Below are positions 13,401 through 23,451 of a DNA stretch of 64,000 nucleotides, one piece after another. How positions within the stretch are numbered: the first letter of the stretch is position 1; the number at the start of each line of letters is the position of its first letter. Source of the DNA: Phanerodontia chrysosporium (lineage: Eukaryota; Basidiomycota; Agaricomycetes; Polyporales; Phanerochaetaceae); NCBI GenBank assembly GCA_001910725.1, contig MJGA01000017.1, forward strand, positions 681,022 through 745,021. The letters are read 5' to 3'. The notes beneath the pieces are model-generated. The model saw nothing but the letters and a program-made list of their open reading frames with translations, did not search any database and was not told the origin of the DNA. The translations under genes and the position numbers were made by a program.

Positions 13401-14018
13401 GGCCGATGGCGAGATACGAGAGCGACGATGTAAGGGCAATTGTGGAAACGGGGTGTGGCCGGTTCCCACTTTGCACCTTGGCCGAGCGTAGCAGCACGGG
13501 TGCGCCAGACTTCTTCTCCGTCGTTTGCAAGTCCCATACCTTGATGAGTGGGTGACGGACGGCATCTTCTTCCTAGATCCTTGTGAGCACGCTGGAAAAG
13601 TCATAAGTCGAGAAAACGCACCCCAATAGTCACTAGAAGTCCGCTTCTCTCGAGCATGTGCGTCACCCGTCCGGCGGTGTGCGCGACCCACGCTTTGAGG
13701 ACCTCGAAGTCCTCGTTAAGCTGGTACACGCTACCGTGGATATCTGCGACGATTGTCCCGTGGGAGGTTGAAGTTATGCAGGATATTTCCGGTGCTTTCT
13801 ACCCAAGATGGTCAAGCACGAGCACCTAAGACGTGAGTCGAGCTTACCTTGAAGATCTCAGGAGAGCTGGCTAGGTCATGTACATCTTTGACGGTCGTGA
13901 TATCAAAGAAGCTGAACTGCCTCCACTACACGCGCATTCTAGTTGGTTAAGACTCACGCATCGAGTAGAATGGTTAGCTCACAGCTGACCCGGCAGGTGC
14001 TACAGGCTGGGAGCTCAT
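10429..14018 (-). CDS. VPS11: Vps11/Pep5, HOPS and CORVET tethering complex subunit
   Basis: Ten exons: 14018-13983, 13925-13848, 13798-13622, 13572-13029, 12979-12726, 12676-12443, 12390-12025, 11971-10913, 10858-10683 and 10633-10429. They join in phase to about 1042 residues. The protein starts MSSQPVAPAGSAWRQFSFFD, continues into an N-terminal beta-propeller (HPLIKVWDLQ, LSYLAIGLADGTVLLYRHLD), then a long alpha-solenoid of clathrin-heavy-chain-repeat character (CRQANYYKHASYLAEKY). It ends in a RING-H2 domain with CSAC, HFMCNHSYHQRC and CPNC. This order is diagnostic of Vps11, a core subunit of the CORVET and HOPS complexes that tether endosomes and vacuoles before fusion. A Ser/Thr-rich insert lies near 11650-11850. 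It shares a short promoter region with the divergent Atp18 gene. Confidence 0.92.
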
Positions 14019-14453
14019 TATAGCGTTCAGAGGTGCCGATGTTGGGATGTTCCGCCGAAGAGTTGGCGCAGTATTGGGGTGACTGTTTGGCTAGCAACAA
14101 GACAACACGATTCAGCCGCGGCCGGACACAACTTCACTAGCGGGACGAAGGGGAACGAGTGCAATTAGGCGTGAACGAAGGAGCACGACACGCGACGCGA
14201 CGCTGCGGTCATACGAGGCTTCCTTACCTGAGTAAAGAATGTAAGCGCTGGGTAAGCAGGCGGTCTTATGGTACTCTTACTCCAGTTTCAGAGCTTTCTT
14301 ACTCGCCACGTGGCTCGGCCGCACCCGGTTCTGCCGCGGTCGGACTGGTGTTCTGCACCAACACCTTTCATCCATCCTACCGTCAGGTCCGCCTTCCTGC
14401 CCGCCTCTGCTGCTTGCATCTCACCTAACTCGACTGTCTGTAGGCTTGTTGCA
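14019..14453. promoter_or_regulatory. Bidirectional promoter region between VPS11 and ATP18
   Basis: About 435 bp separates two divergent start codons. The downstream third is pyrimidine-rich. An AG at 14441-14442, shortly before the ATP18 ATG, could end a 5' UTR intron. I cannot point to a defined transcription factor site. Confidence 0.5.
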
Positions 14454-14766
14454 ATGGCTTTCCTCGGACTTCGCGCTTGGCCCACTCCTGCACGTTTTCC
14501 CTACTCGCTGCCCTCGAAACACGCCCTCTGACCGCGACCATCTCCTCTAGGTCCTGAAGCCCATGTGGCCCTTCATTGCCGCGTCCGGAATCACTTTCTA
14601 CCTTGTCTCCAAGGCACAGGATATGGGTGTCCGCTGTGCGTTCTCCACAATCTGGCGACACGAGCCCCGCTGACAGTCGTTTTCAGCTGAGCAATACAAG
14701 AACGACCCCCGCAACCCTTACCGCGAGCAGATTGCCAAGGAGGAGGCTGCTAAGGCGCACCACTAA
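14454..14766 (+). CDS. ATP18: Mitochondrial F1Fo ATP synthase subunit j (Atp18)
   Basis: Three exons, 14454-14489, 14551-14635 and 14687-14766, encode about 66 residues. The product starts MAFLGLRAWPTPVLKPMWPF, has one membrane-spanning segment (WPFIAASGITFYLVSKAQ) and a soluble tail with YKNDPRNPYREQIAKEEAAK. Length, the WPTP-KP-WPF motif and the KNDPRNP tail match fungal ATP synthase subunit j, a small inner-membrane Fo subunit. To keep this motif in frame the first intron must start with GC (CCT|GCACGT) and end TAG, that is, a GC-AG intron; the GT three bases further on gives the wrong phase. The second intron is GT-AG. Confidence 0.88.
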
Positions 14767-16446
14767 ACCTTCACCCTTGCACTGGATAGCCTGCCGCAAT
14801 AGAACCTTGTTACCCGCTGTCCAATGTAACTGCACGTTCACCATTAAAATATCGCTTTCGAGGAGAAGCCAGCAGCGTTCAGCAGTGGGTTATCCGGAAT
14901 GTTTGCACGAGCTTTGCCCCTCTGGTGAGTGCACCTCAGGCATGCCCAGCACAAAGACTGCGCCCGATGAGCGATTCCTCCTCCCAGCTGTCTCAGACAA
15001 GAAGTCGAGTTATGTCTGTCAGCTTCACACTTCTGGTGCCTCAAATTCTTACCGGATCACTATTGACCACTCCAGAAACTCCATCAGTCCCTCGCGGATG
15101 GGTGCGATGCGATCTGTGGACGCGTTCCGGGCACTCTCACCGGACGTTTTCGTGACACTTCCGGTGGTACCACCGCGCGAACCGAGGTGGAACTGACCAG
15201 CGGTGTCAGTAAGATCTGCACCTGGCTTCTACGAAGTGCGGACGTGTGATGCCTGCAAAGGGCTTCAGACGGCGGGGTTGCATAATGAGCACCCTATGGG
15301 TATGTAAGACCTCGAGCGCGATTGACCTTTGTATGTGACTATGTCAGTGTGAGCTGGAAGATCCTAGCGCTGGGCTATTCACCATGCACATTGCAGTGCA
15401 AATTTATAGGCAAGCTCGCACAACTATGTGTGAAGACATGGAGAGCTGCCAGAAGATGCACAAGTTACTGGGAAGCTGTTGGTGAGTGGGCTTTCATGCA
15501 CAAGTCTAGCATCACCGTACAATATCGAGTTGCTGTTAGTTTCTGTTAGGCCAGGAAAACCTATACTGGCCGTAACAATCCCCATGGCATGGAACATCAC
15601 CTTGGAGGTGCATCCATGCATTGCTCCAAGGTCAAGCTTGATGCACCCAGTGACAACCCATTCCGCGGTGAGTTGTTGGAGGCCATCGTGGGGCATTGCG
15701 TCTACTGTGAGCTGTCCAGGCTAGTGTTGCTGCAACTTCAGATTGGGAACATGCCCAAACTGATATGCCTGCAGGGATTTCCAAACCACGTGAAACGTAT
15801 TGGTTCAGATTCAGCCTGGATGGACCACTGCAATCTGCTTGGAGACAGCAGCGTTGCAGGTGCCACCCATCAATCCTGCTTTTGTAGGCTGCAGTCATGC
15901 ACACATGTTTCATGTTGCACACCGTGCCTTATAAGTGTCTCCTCCACCTGTTTCTGCCCTTGGGTATGCTCTGAACCATCACTAGTGCCTTCAGTAGCTT
16001 TTACTGAGCTTGTTGTCAGCCAACATTAATGTATATTTTTCAACACTCTCCCATAATTGTAAAGTAAAATTGACTGTGGGTTTAGGGTTCAGGTTAGGTT
16101 CAGGTTAGCGCACTTTTCAATGGTCAGATTCTGGTGACAAGTGCCTAACACTTTTGGCACTAGGTCAAGCAGAATGTTGAAGGGGAAAGCTGCAGCCCAC
16201 AGCTGCTTACGGATGATGCCAGGCATATTGCACCCCAGCTGCTGCAACAAATAGGCGTGAAGTATCACAGATGTGACAGCATAGCCCCAGGGTTATGAGG
16301 GCCTCTAGGACGCACTAGGATGCACCTCAAGCACTGCTACCTGCAGCCAAGCACCCAATTCTGGTGCTAGGTGCCTAGCCCCTTGGCAGTAGAGCGTTCA
16401 CTGGCACAATGCATTCTAGCAAGGATTTCAGCTGCAAAGTGTTGCA
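14767..16446. other. Gene-free stretch before the retrotransposons
   Basis: About 1.7 kb. Short open frames exist in several phases, but none has splice sites or a recognisable motif. Base composition shifts to more A/T with TGCA- and CATG-rich repetitive-looking sequence from about 15300, and telomere-like words occur at 16076-16110. It looks like degenerate repeat DNA at the edge of the subtelomere. Confidence 0.5.
16076..16112 (+). repeat. Degenerate interstitial telomere-like tract
   Basis: The words GGGTTTAGGGTTCAGG, TTAGGTTCAGG and TTAGCG follow each other on the plus strand. They resemble decayed TTTAGGG repeats in the same orientation as the terminal telomere. Similar decayed tracts occur near 32645, 36455 and 41720. 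Confidence 0.5.
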
Positions 16447-16451
16447 GCACG

Positions 16452-17146
16452 TGTCGCGGAGCGAAGGCTCAACGCTACACGAGGGAGCACGAATGGGGAG
16501 GTCGACGAGATGGCGCAGCGGAGCGGGTCACGCGGCGACGAACGGTTTGTGCAACTGTCCGTATTGACCAAGATAATATTAGCACTGTAACTACAATACA
16601 AACACTGGGCTTACCTGTCCGTATTGACCAAGAGGTCGAGATGACGGACAGGAGCGAGGGGAGCTACCCTTATATACTACAGGTCCTTTAGGGCAGGCTA
16701 TACGATTACATAAGCTGATGGGCAGCGCTCAGCATAGCCAGCGAGGCTGCGACGCGGGCTGCGCGGCGAGGCTGTGCTGGGGCTATGTCACGAGGCTGTG
16801 TCAGCTGGCAGTGTCTCGAGGCTGCGTCGGGCCGAGGCTGTGTCATCAGGCTGATCAGCTCGGCGTGTCTCGGCGAGGGGAGTCATCAGGGATGACAGTG
16901 CCTCCTCGGCGATCCGGGGGACCGGTTGCAAGGCAGATCGGTGATCCGGGCAGTGTCTGAGCGCGCAGCGGGATGCGCTGGCGTCTAGGGGTGATGCGCC
17001 ATCAGGGCGCTGGCGCTGAGTGGCCAGGCGCTGAGTGTGGGCGGCTAGGACTCCAGACGGCGCGAGGGCTGCTCGCGCGTTGGATTAATCGAGGAAAATA
17101 GCCAAAAATCGGCGAAAAATAGGGCAGCACCGTCACATCCGTGACA
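16452..17146 (-). repeat. 3' LTR of gypsy copy 1
   Basis: 695 bp, TG...CA ends, nearly identical to 23452-24146. It contains the element's TATA motif (TATATAAGGG on the minus strand, near 16664-16675) and the sequence complementary to the primer binding site. Confidence 0.93.
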
Positions 17147-17184
17147 TTACCCCCCTCCTAAAACCGAGCGTCCTCGCGAGGCCG

Positions 17185-20100
17185 TCAGATGTGGCGCCCC
17201 TCCTCCCAATCGAGATCGGCCTTAGCGCGATCGGAGGCAGGAAGGAGAGAGACGTCGACTTCGGTGACGAACGGGCGGAAAGAGGCGGCGAGGGCTTCGA
17301 AGGCGGTGGCAGCGAGCTTGCGGGGCGCTTCCGGGTTTTCGCGATGGAATTTGTTGACCAGGGCCTTGGCGTGCTTGAGGTTGTCTGCCTTTTCCCACGT
17401 GTCGCCGGCTTGGCCGTAGCCTTTCCAGCGGACCTTGTACTGCAGTTGGCGGCGATATATGCGGCTGTCGAGGACTTTCTCGACGACGTATTCTTCTTCG
17501 CCGGCAACCTTGACAGGTTTGGGAGGCAGAGGCTTCTCGACGCCCTGATCGTGCCACGGGCTGAGGCGGTTGACATGGAAAACCGGGTGGATTTTCAGCC
17601 AGCTCGGGAGCTCGAGCCGATAGTCCAGATCGCCGATCTTTTCCAGAACCTTAAACGGACCCAGCTGGCGGGGGCCGAGCTTGGGCGAGGGCTGATCGAT
17701 GCTGAGGTCCTTCGTGCTGAGCCAAACCTGATCGCCGACTTTGAAGGAGTGGGCGCGCTTCTTCGCGGCCTCGTACTCTTCTTTCATGCGGGCTTTGGTT
17801 AGGCGCAGGGCAGCTTCGGCCTCTTTGCGAACGTGAGCCATGCGATCTAGGCGCTCATCGAGGGCGGGAACCTTGGTGTGTTTGCCGGCCGGGATCGTGA
17901 AGTCCGGTGTATAGCCGTAGACAATCTCGAAGGGTGTGCGCTCGGTAGCACTAGACACGTGTGAGTTCAGGGTGAACTCGGCCATCGGGAGCCAATCGAC
18001 CCAGTCATCTTGGCGCTGGGAGACAAAGAGACGCAGGAATTTCTCGACTTCCTGGTTCTTGCGCTCGACCTTGCCGTTGCCTTCGGGGTGATATGCCGTG
18101 GTGAGACCGGTGGCGATGCCGAGGCGCTTGTACAGCGCTCGCATGTACTGGGCTGCAAACTGGGGTCCACGATCAGAGAAGATCTTACGTGGGAGGCCGT
18201 GGAGCCGGAAGATGTCCGTGTAGTGGACGTCGCCCATGCCGGCAGCGGTGATCGTCGAGTCGACCGGCACAAGGTGGCACTGATCCGAATAGTGGTCCAC
18301 ATAGACCGCGATCGAGTCCTTCTTGGTCTTGGCGTCGCGTGGGAGTTGCGTGATGAGATCCACACCGACGTGTTCCCAAGGCCCTGAAGGGACGTCGTGG
18401 GGTTGTAGGGTGGCTTTCGGATGCGGGGCGGACTTGTACCGTTGGCATTGGTCGCAGCCGAGCACGTAGCGGCTAACGTCGGCGGAGATGCGCGGCCACC
18501 AATAGTACCGAGAGACCAATTCGAGGGTGGTGTGTTTCCCAGGGTGTCCGGCGGTCGGCGCGTCGTGGCAAGACTTGATGACGTCGTTGCGCAGCGCGGC
18601 ACTGTTCGGGACATAAACTTTCCCATGGTAGTACAGGAGGCCGTTGTCCTCTTCCCATTCGAGAACGCCGTTGCGCAGCTTGCGGGGCCCCTTGGTCCGG
18701 AGAGTCTGCAGGGCGTCTGCGACTTCCTTTTCCTTTTCGGAGCAGTCGCGAATGCGCTTCTCGAGGGGGGAGGGGTTTGCGAAAGCCATCGTGGCGGCTA
18801 TCTTAAACAGCTCTGGCTTCAATACTACCTGCGAGCGATTGTCTTCTTCGTCAGAGACATGCAGCGAGGAGGGTCGGGAGAGCGGGTCAGCGAGGAGATG
18901 GGTCTTGCCGGGGCGGTGAATGATGCGGAAGTCGTACTCGGCGAGGTAGGAGGCCCACCGGGCTTGTCGCCGCGTGAGATTCTGCGCCGTCTTCCAATAC
19001 TGGAGATTCTGATGATCGGTCCAGATCTCAAAAGGCTCCGGGAGACCTTCGAGGAACTGGCGCCAATCCTTGAGAGCTTCGATGATTGCAAGCATCTCAC
19101 GATCCCAGATCTCGTAGTTCCGCTCGGCGGGGCTCATGGTTTGCGAGCGATACGCTATTGGATGCCAGAGACCATCTTCAGGGTTGCGTTGGGCTATGAC
19201 TCCTCCGGTGGCGTAGCCGGAAGCATCGGTCTCGACGCGAGTCGGCCGATCAATGCTCCACATGGCGAGCACAGGCTGAGTCGTGAAAGCGCGCTTGAGC
19301 GTCTCGAAGGCTTCCGCCTGTGCGGGACCCCAATTAAACGGAGTATCCTTCTTCGTCAGATCGTGCAGCGGGCGGCAGATCTTTGAGAAGTCTTTGATGA
19401 AACGGCGATAGAAGTTGGCGAACCCGACAAAGCCTCGTACGTCTTTGAGGTTCTTCGGGGTCGGCCACTCGGCTACTGCCTTAACCTTGCCGGGGTCCAT
19501 GCCGACTTGTCCTTCGCTGATGAGGAGCCCAAGATACTCGATCTCTGAGCGCTCGAACTCGCACTTCTCGGGCCGAAGGTACAGATCGTATTTGGCGAGG
19601 CGTGCCAGGACTTCGTGAACAATCTTCCGATGCGAGGCGAGATCGTTCGACCAGATGAGAATGTCGTCGAGGTAAACTGCGACCTTGCTCTCAGCGATGA
19701 GGTCGGCGAAGATGTGATTCATGAGGGCCTGGAACGTGGCAGGGCTGTTGCACAGACCGAAGTACATGACTCTGGGCTCGAAGAGACCACGGTTGGTGAC
19801 GAAGGCGGCTTTCCACTCGTCACCTTCCTTAATCCGGACGTTGTTGTAGCCCCAACGGACGTCGAACTTGGTGAAGATCTTAGCGCCCTGGAGCTTCCCG
19901 ATGATGTCGGAGGCGAGCGGAAGGGGGTAGCGATTCTTCACAGTGATGTCGTTGAGCTTGCGGTAGTCCTGAATGAACCGGAGCTTGCCGTCCTTCTTCT
20001 TGATGAAGAATACAGGGGAGGCGATCGGAGACTTGCTGGGGACGATATAGCCCTTGGCGAGTGCGTCGTCAATGAACCGCTGTAGTTCTTCATTCTCGAT

Positions 20101-20900
20101 CGGGGACATGGGATAAACTTTCGATTTGATCGAGGCCGGGGCGTCCGGAACGAGATCTATCGCGTGATCCCAGGGCTGATGCTTCGGAAGGCGGTGCGAT
20201 TCCTCTTCAGAGAACACCTTCTTGTGTCGGTGGTACTCCTTGGGACCAGTTCTTCGAACGTCTTGGCGTACTTCTCGCGATTGGCTTCGACAGCGATCGC
20301 TTGCGAGTAAGTGTAGCCGGCGAGGATCCAGACCTCGTCCTTGGCGTCCTCAACAATGCCTGCTCGAAGCCATTCACGGCGTTCGGAGCGATTGGCGTCA
20401 ATCTGATGGATACCGAAAACCGGGGTGTCCTCAGCTCCGCCGCGGAGCTGAAACTGGACATCTCCCGTTTCCCAGTCGATGTTCGGATTCCATTTCTTGA
20501 GCCACGGAAGTCCAAGGATGACGTTCTCGGGACCGATGTTCGTGACAAGAAACTCCTCCTTAAACGTGTAAGAACCCACAGTGAGCTGGAGTCTGGCACG
20601 GCGTGTGATAGATCCTGCTTCATTCCTAGTTCCGTCGATGTTGTACAGTGTGATCTCCTTCTTGAGCAGTACCGTGAGGATCTTGTGCTGCTTACAGAAA
20701 TCCTCGTGGATGAACAGCGAGGTCGCACCGGAGTCAATCATTGCGGGAGTGCGAATAGTTTTATTGATTCCGGTGAGCTTTACTGGTACACGGTAATGAT
20801 TCGAAAACGGATCTAACACTGATATAGTACACGAGCGGATGGTATCAGAAATGTCCTGCGGTTCTAGCGAAGGCGCCGGAGTTGAATCCGGGCTTGACAA
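17185..20900 (-). pseudogene. pol of gypsy copy 1 (PR-RT-RNaseH-INT-chromodomain), frameshifted
   Basis: The polyprotein is split into two overlapping frames, 20900-20157 (protease) and 20217-17185 (the remaining 1010 codons). Compared with copy 2, one A is missing in the run at about 20250-20254, which shifts the frame between protease and reverse transcriptase. The protease part has the IDSGAT active site. The reverse transcriptase has the YLDDILIW catalytic motif and FDVRWGYNNV. RNase H has VETDASGYATGG. The integrase has an HHCC finger (the last two Cys in CDQCQRY). The C terminus is a chromodomain with YKVRWKGYG and DTWEKADNLKHA. Except for the one-base loss it appears intact, so the inactivation is young or could be a sequencing error. 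Confidence 0.88.
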
Positions 20901-20935
20901 AACGGGGACCGACGATGCGGCGTCACTCCGGCCCC

Positions 20936-20948
20936 TTAAGCAAAACCC
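20936..20948 (-). promoter_or_regulatory. Probable -1 ribosomal frameshift site, gypsy copy 1
   Basis: On the minus strand gag ends with the heptamer G GGT TTT, followed by GCT and the TAA stop. This fits the XXXYYYZ pattern in the correct phase. The pol frame is open in the -1 frame from this heptamer onward. Just after the stop, GGGGCC can pair with GGTCCCC about 20 bases later. Confidence 0.65.
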
Positions 20949-22114
20949 CCGAGCTGCTTTTGTATCAGAGCCAGCTGATCACGGAGGGCGGCGAGCGCGG
21001 CGGCTTGGTCGTCAGACGAGCTGCCAGAAGACGAGGAGGCCGGAGACGAGGAGTCCTGTGACGAGGTATCCGAAGACGAGGCGCGAACGGCGGCGGTAGC
21101 AGGGGCGGTTTTTGGCTTGCCCTCGAGGCGGGCACGACAGACGCGGGACCAGTGACCTTTCTTGCCGCAGTGGTTGCAGACCGAATCACGGTGAACGGGG
21201 TCCGTGGACTTGTGGGACTTCGAGCCACAGACCTTGCAGCGGTCCTTCATGACGGCGTCGAACTGGCGCTTAAGATCCGTGCCAGTGAGACCCTTAAACA
21301 GCTCGTCGATGTTCGCGGCGTCTATGTCCATCGCGTCCGGGTCGCGGAAAGCGCGCGCTGACGAGCTAGCCGGAGTTGAGGACGTCTTGCCTTGCTGTGC
21401 CAGGAGGTCTTGCGAGAGCTTGTCCTTCGACCGGTCGACAGCGAAACCCGCGTTCTTGAGCTCGTCGTACGTCTCGGGACCTTTGCCAGTAGCGGGGTTG
21501 ACCATGTATGAGATCCGCTCGAGGTAGTCCTTGTTGAACTTCGTCCGTAGCCGGGCTGCCAGGTCCTCCGGGGTGAGCTTCGTGCGGCCGGCGAGGGCTT
21601 GGAACTCCGCGAAGAACTCCGCGAACCGACGGTTGCCTTGTGTACACGCCTGCAGCTTACTGAGGGCCTCGGCCTTCTCGTCCATAGGCTCGAACCGGTT
21701 CTTAAAAGCTTCCCAGAACGTGGCGCGAGAGCCGTCGAATATCTGTGTGCCGTCTGCCGCTTGCTCGATGTACTGCCGTGCCCATTCGGCCGCTTCATCC
21801 TGCATGAAGGAGAGAGCACCGACGATCCACTTCTGGCCGTCTACCAAGATCTTGCCGGTGTTTGCGTCTCGTTCGAGGTTACCGTTGACGTCGCGCTTGC
21901 CGAATTTCTCCGGCTGTCCGTCGGCGTAGATGCGATAGGCGGCACGGAAGAGACGGGCCGTGTCCGAACCTTTCCCTTTGAACGGCATAGGCTTCTCGAC
22001 GAAGGGGAGCTCCTTGTTGGCATTGACCGTTGCATTGACCGTTGTCCGATTGGCGCCAATAGTCTGGGCCAGAGTGTTAACCGTGTTCGTGAGCTGCGTC
22101 ATAGCCTGAGCCAT
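20936..22114 (-). CDS. Gag of gypsy copy 1
   Basis: 392 codons from the ATG at 22114. The protein has a capsid-like helical region (AAYRIYADGQPEKFGKRD, RATFWEAFKNRFEP) and a zinc knuckle region with CKVCGSKSH and CNHCGKKGHWSRVCRARLEG near the C terminus, followed by a Ser-rich tail. Copy 2 has 24 more residues at the N terminus from an upstream ATG. In copy 1 that upstream start is put out of frame by a one-base loss in the C run near 22145-22152, so translation would need the internal ATG. Confidence 0.85.
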   Translation of the reverse strand: MAQAMTQLTNTVNTLAQTIGANRTTVNATVNANKELPFVEKPMPFKGKGSDTARLFRAAYRIYADGQPEKFGKRDVNGNLERDANTGKILVDGQKWIVGALSFMQDEAAEWARQYIEQAADGTQIFDGSRATFWEAFKNRFEPMDEKAEALSKLQACTQGNRRFAEFFAEFQALAGRTKLTPEDLAARLRTKFNKDYLERISYMVNPATGKGPETYDELKNAGFAVDRSKDKLSQDLLAQQGKTSSTPASSSARAFRDPDAMDIDAANIDELFKGLTGTDLKRQFDAVMKDRCKVCGSKSHKSTDPVHRDSVCNHCGKKGHWSRVCRARLEGKPKTAPATAAVRASSSDTSSQDSSSPASSSSGSSSDDQAAALAALRDQLALIQKQLGGFA

Positions 22115-22610
22115 CTGCAGGAGGGCAGCGGAGATGGGGTCGGGGGAGCCGGGCCGGGAGGTGCTCCACCGGGAGTGCTTGACATGTTGGGGGGACGGGG
22201 AGTATTGGCTCCTGAGTGAGCGCGAGAGAGATCGAGGGGCGAAGGGACTGGTTCGTGATCGGAGAGGACGGAGCCGAGCGATGTCTCGGGAGACGAGTGG
22301 TGGCTGCTGTCCGGGGGACTGCGGTCGGGAGTATTCGGGGTGGTGGCGGAAGCGCGGGCAAATTCTAGCCGTTGCGCGAAGCGGGGGCGCTCGAATTGTG
22401 TCTCTCGGTCGCTAGGCGGAACCGGGAGTAACGGAGGGGCAGTCTCTCGATGGGGGCAGGGCTGTTGGCTGCACTCTCTGGCTTCTCGAGACCCGTTGTG
22501 CTCCTCGACGTGGAGATCGGCGGGAGCAGTGACACCGTTCTCTGTAGTTCGCCCAAAGAAGTGCAGGCAGTTCGAACAGTCGAAATCCAGAGCGACAGAA
22601 GATGTATTAT

Positions 22611-23300
22611 TTAATCGAAATATCCAGCCCGGTATACAATGTCTAACTCCCCTACGATGCGGCGGAAGTTGCGCCTTAAACCGATAAACGAAATGTCACC
22701 GATCTGAGCAAGTCCAAGCTCGTACTGGTGCCACTCCTTAAACGTGGTCGTGGGGGCGAGGCGGCTGAGCTCGTTGCGGATCTGCCGAAGTCGTTCGAGC
22801 AGCTGGCGAACTCCTCGCGCACGGTCGCTGTTGACGAGGTGGAATAAGTCGACTTCCTCGACGGCCTTGAGACGCTTGATGGTCGCGTCGAGCTTGGGTG
22901 TGAAGATGCCGGCGAGGTCGGTGGGGGAGTATTTGGGAATGTCGATGCCGACGGGCTTGCGGGCGATGGGCTCGTACGTCGGGGCGGCGCTGAGGCGCTC
23001 TGCCAAACTGAGCTTCGAGGAGGAGGCAGTTACGGCGGCCTGGGCTTCTTGCGCCTCGCGTTGGCGCTGCTCGCGGATGCGGTTGCCTACGCGCTGTTCG
23101 GCTTCGCGAGCCTCGCGGACGGCAGTCCAGTTGATGGAGGGGACAGAGGGCGGAGGTGTCGGGAGCGTGGAGACGTGCTTGATGACCGCCTTGACTTTGC
23201 GGTCCGTCCACTTGACGGGGTTACCGGCCTCGCGTCGACGTTGGAGGCGGTCGAAGATGCGCTGGGGAATGTGGTCCTTCAGCCGGACGTCTTTCGGCAC
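22611..23300 (-). CDS. Extra ORF upstream of gag, gypsy copy 1 (unknown function)
   Basis: About 229 codons located between the 5' LTR/primer site and gag, starting about 150 nt inside the element. I do not recognise the protein. It starts MPKDVRLKDHIPQRIFDRLQ, is rich in Arg, Glu and Gln in the middle (AREAEQRVGNRIREQ, probably helical or coiled-coil) and ends with a conserved segment (FKEWHQYELGLAQIGDISFI). The same ORF is open in copy 2 with mostly conservative changes. Ty3/gypsy elements usually begin with gag, so this is an addition to the standard plan. It could be an N-terminal part of Gag reached by frameshifting or splicing. Confidence 0.6.
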   Translation of the reverse strand: MPKDVRLKDHIPQRIFDRLQRRREAGNPVKWTDRKVKAVIKHVSTLPTPPPSVPSINWTAVREAREAEQRVGNRIREQRQREAQEAQAAVTASSSKLSLAERLSAAPTYEPIARKPVGIDIPKYSPTDLAGIFTPKLDATIKRLKAVEEVDLFHLVNSDRARGVRQLLERLRQIRNELSRLAPTTTFKEWHQYELGLAQIGDISFIGLRRNFRRIVGELDIVYRAGYFD

Positions 23301-23439
23301 TGTGAAGTAAGGACCTTAGCAACGTGTACGGAGTGAGCAGGCAGCTCGACTACGACGTACTCGCTTTAAACGGAGGGAATAAACTTTTTTAAACGGGGTT
23401 TGGGGGAGCGGTAGGGAAAAATGCCTAGGGCACCCAAAG

Positions 23440-23449
23440 ATCTCGACCT
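23440..23449 (-). promoter_or_regulatory. Primer binding site, gypsy copy 1 (self-priming type)
   Basis: Two bases inside the 5' LTR boundary the element sense strand reads AGGTCGAGAT. It does not begin with TGG and I could not match it to a tRNA 3' end. Its exact complement ATCTCGACCT occurs in the LTR sense strand at 23642-23633, about 34 nt downstream of the TATA motif, where the transcript should start. This is the arrangement known from Tf1/sushi elements, in which the mRNA 5' end folds back as primer. Confidence 0.6.
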
Positions 23450-23451
23450 AA

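Noticed and set aside
15322..16029. Open frames of 75-146 codons as a gene
   Set aside because: They overlap in several frames on both strands, lack splice-consistent extension and have no motif; the DNA looks repetitive.
18421..19386. Long plus-strand open frames opposite pol (also 26550-27515)
   Set aside because: They are antisense shadows of the conserved integrase and RNase H coding sequence and show no domain of their own.
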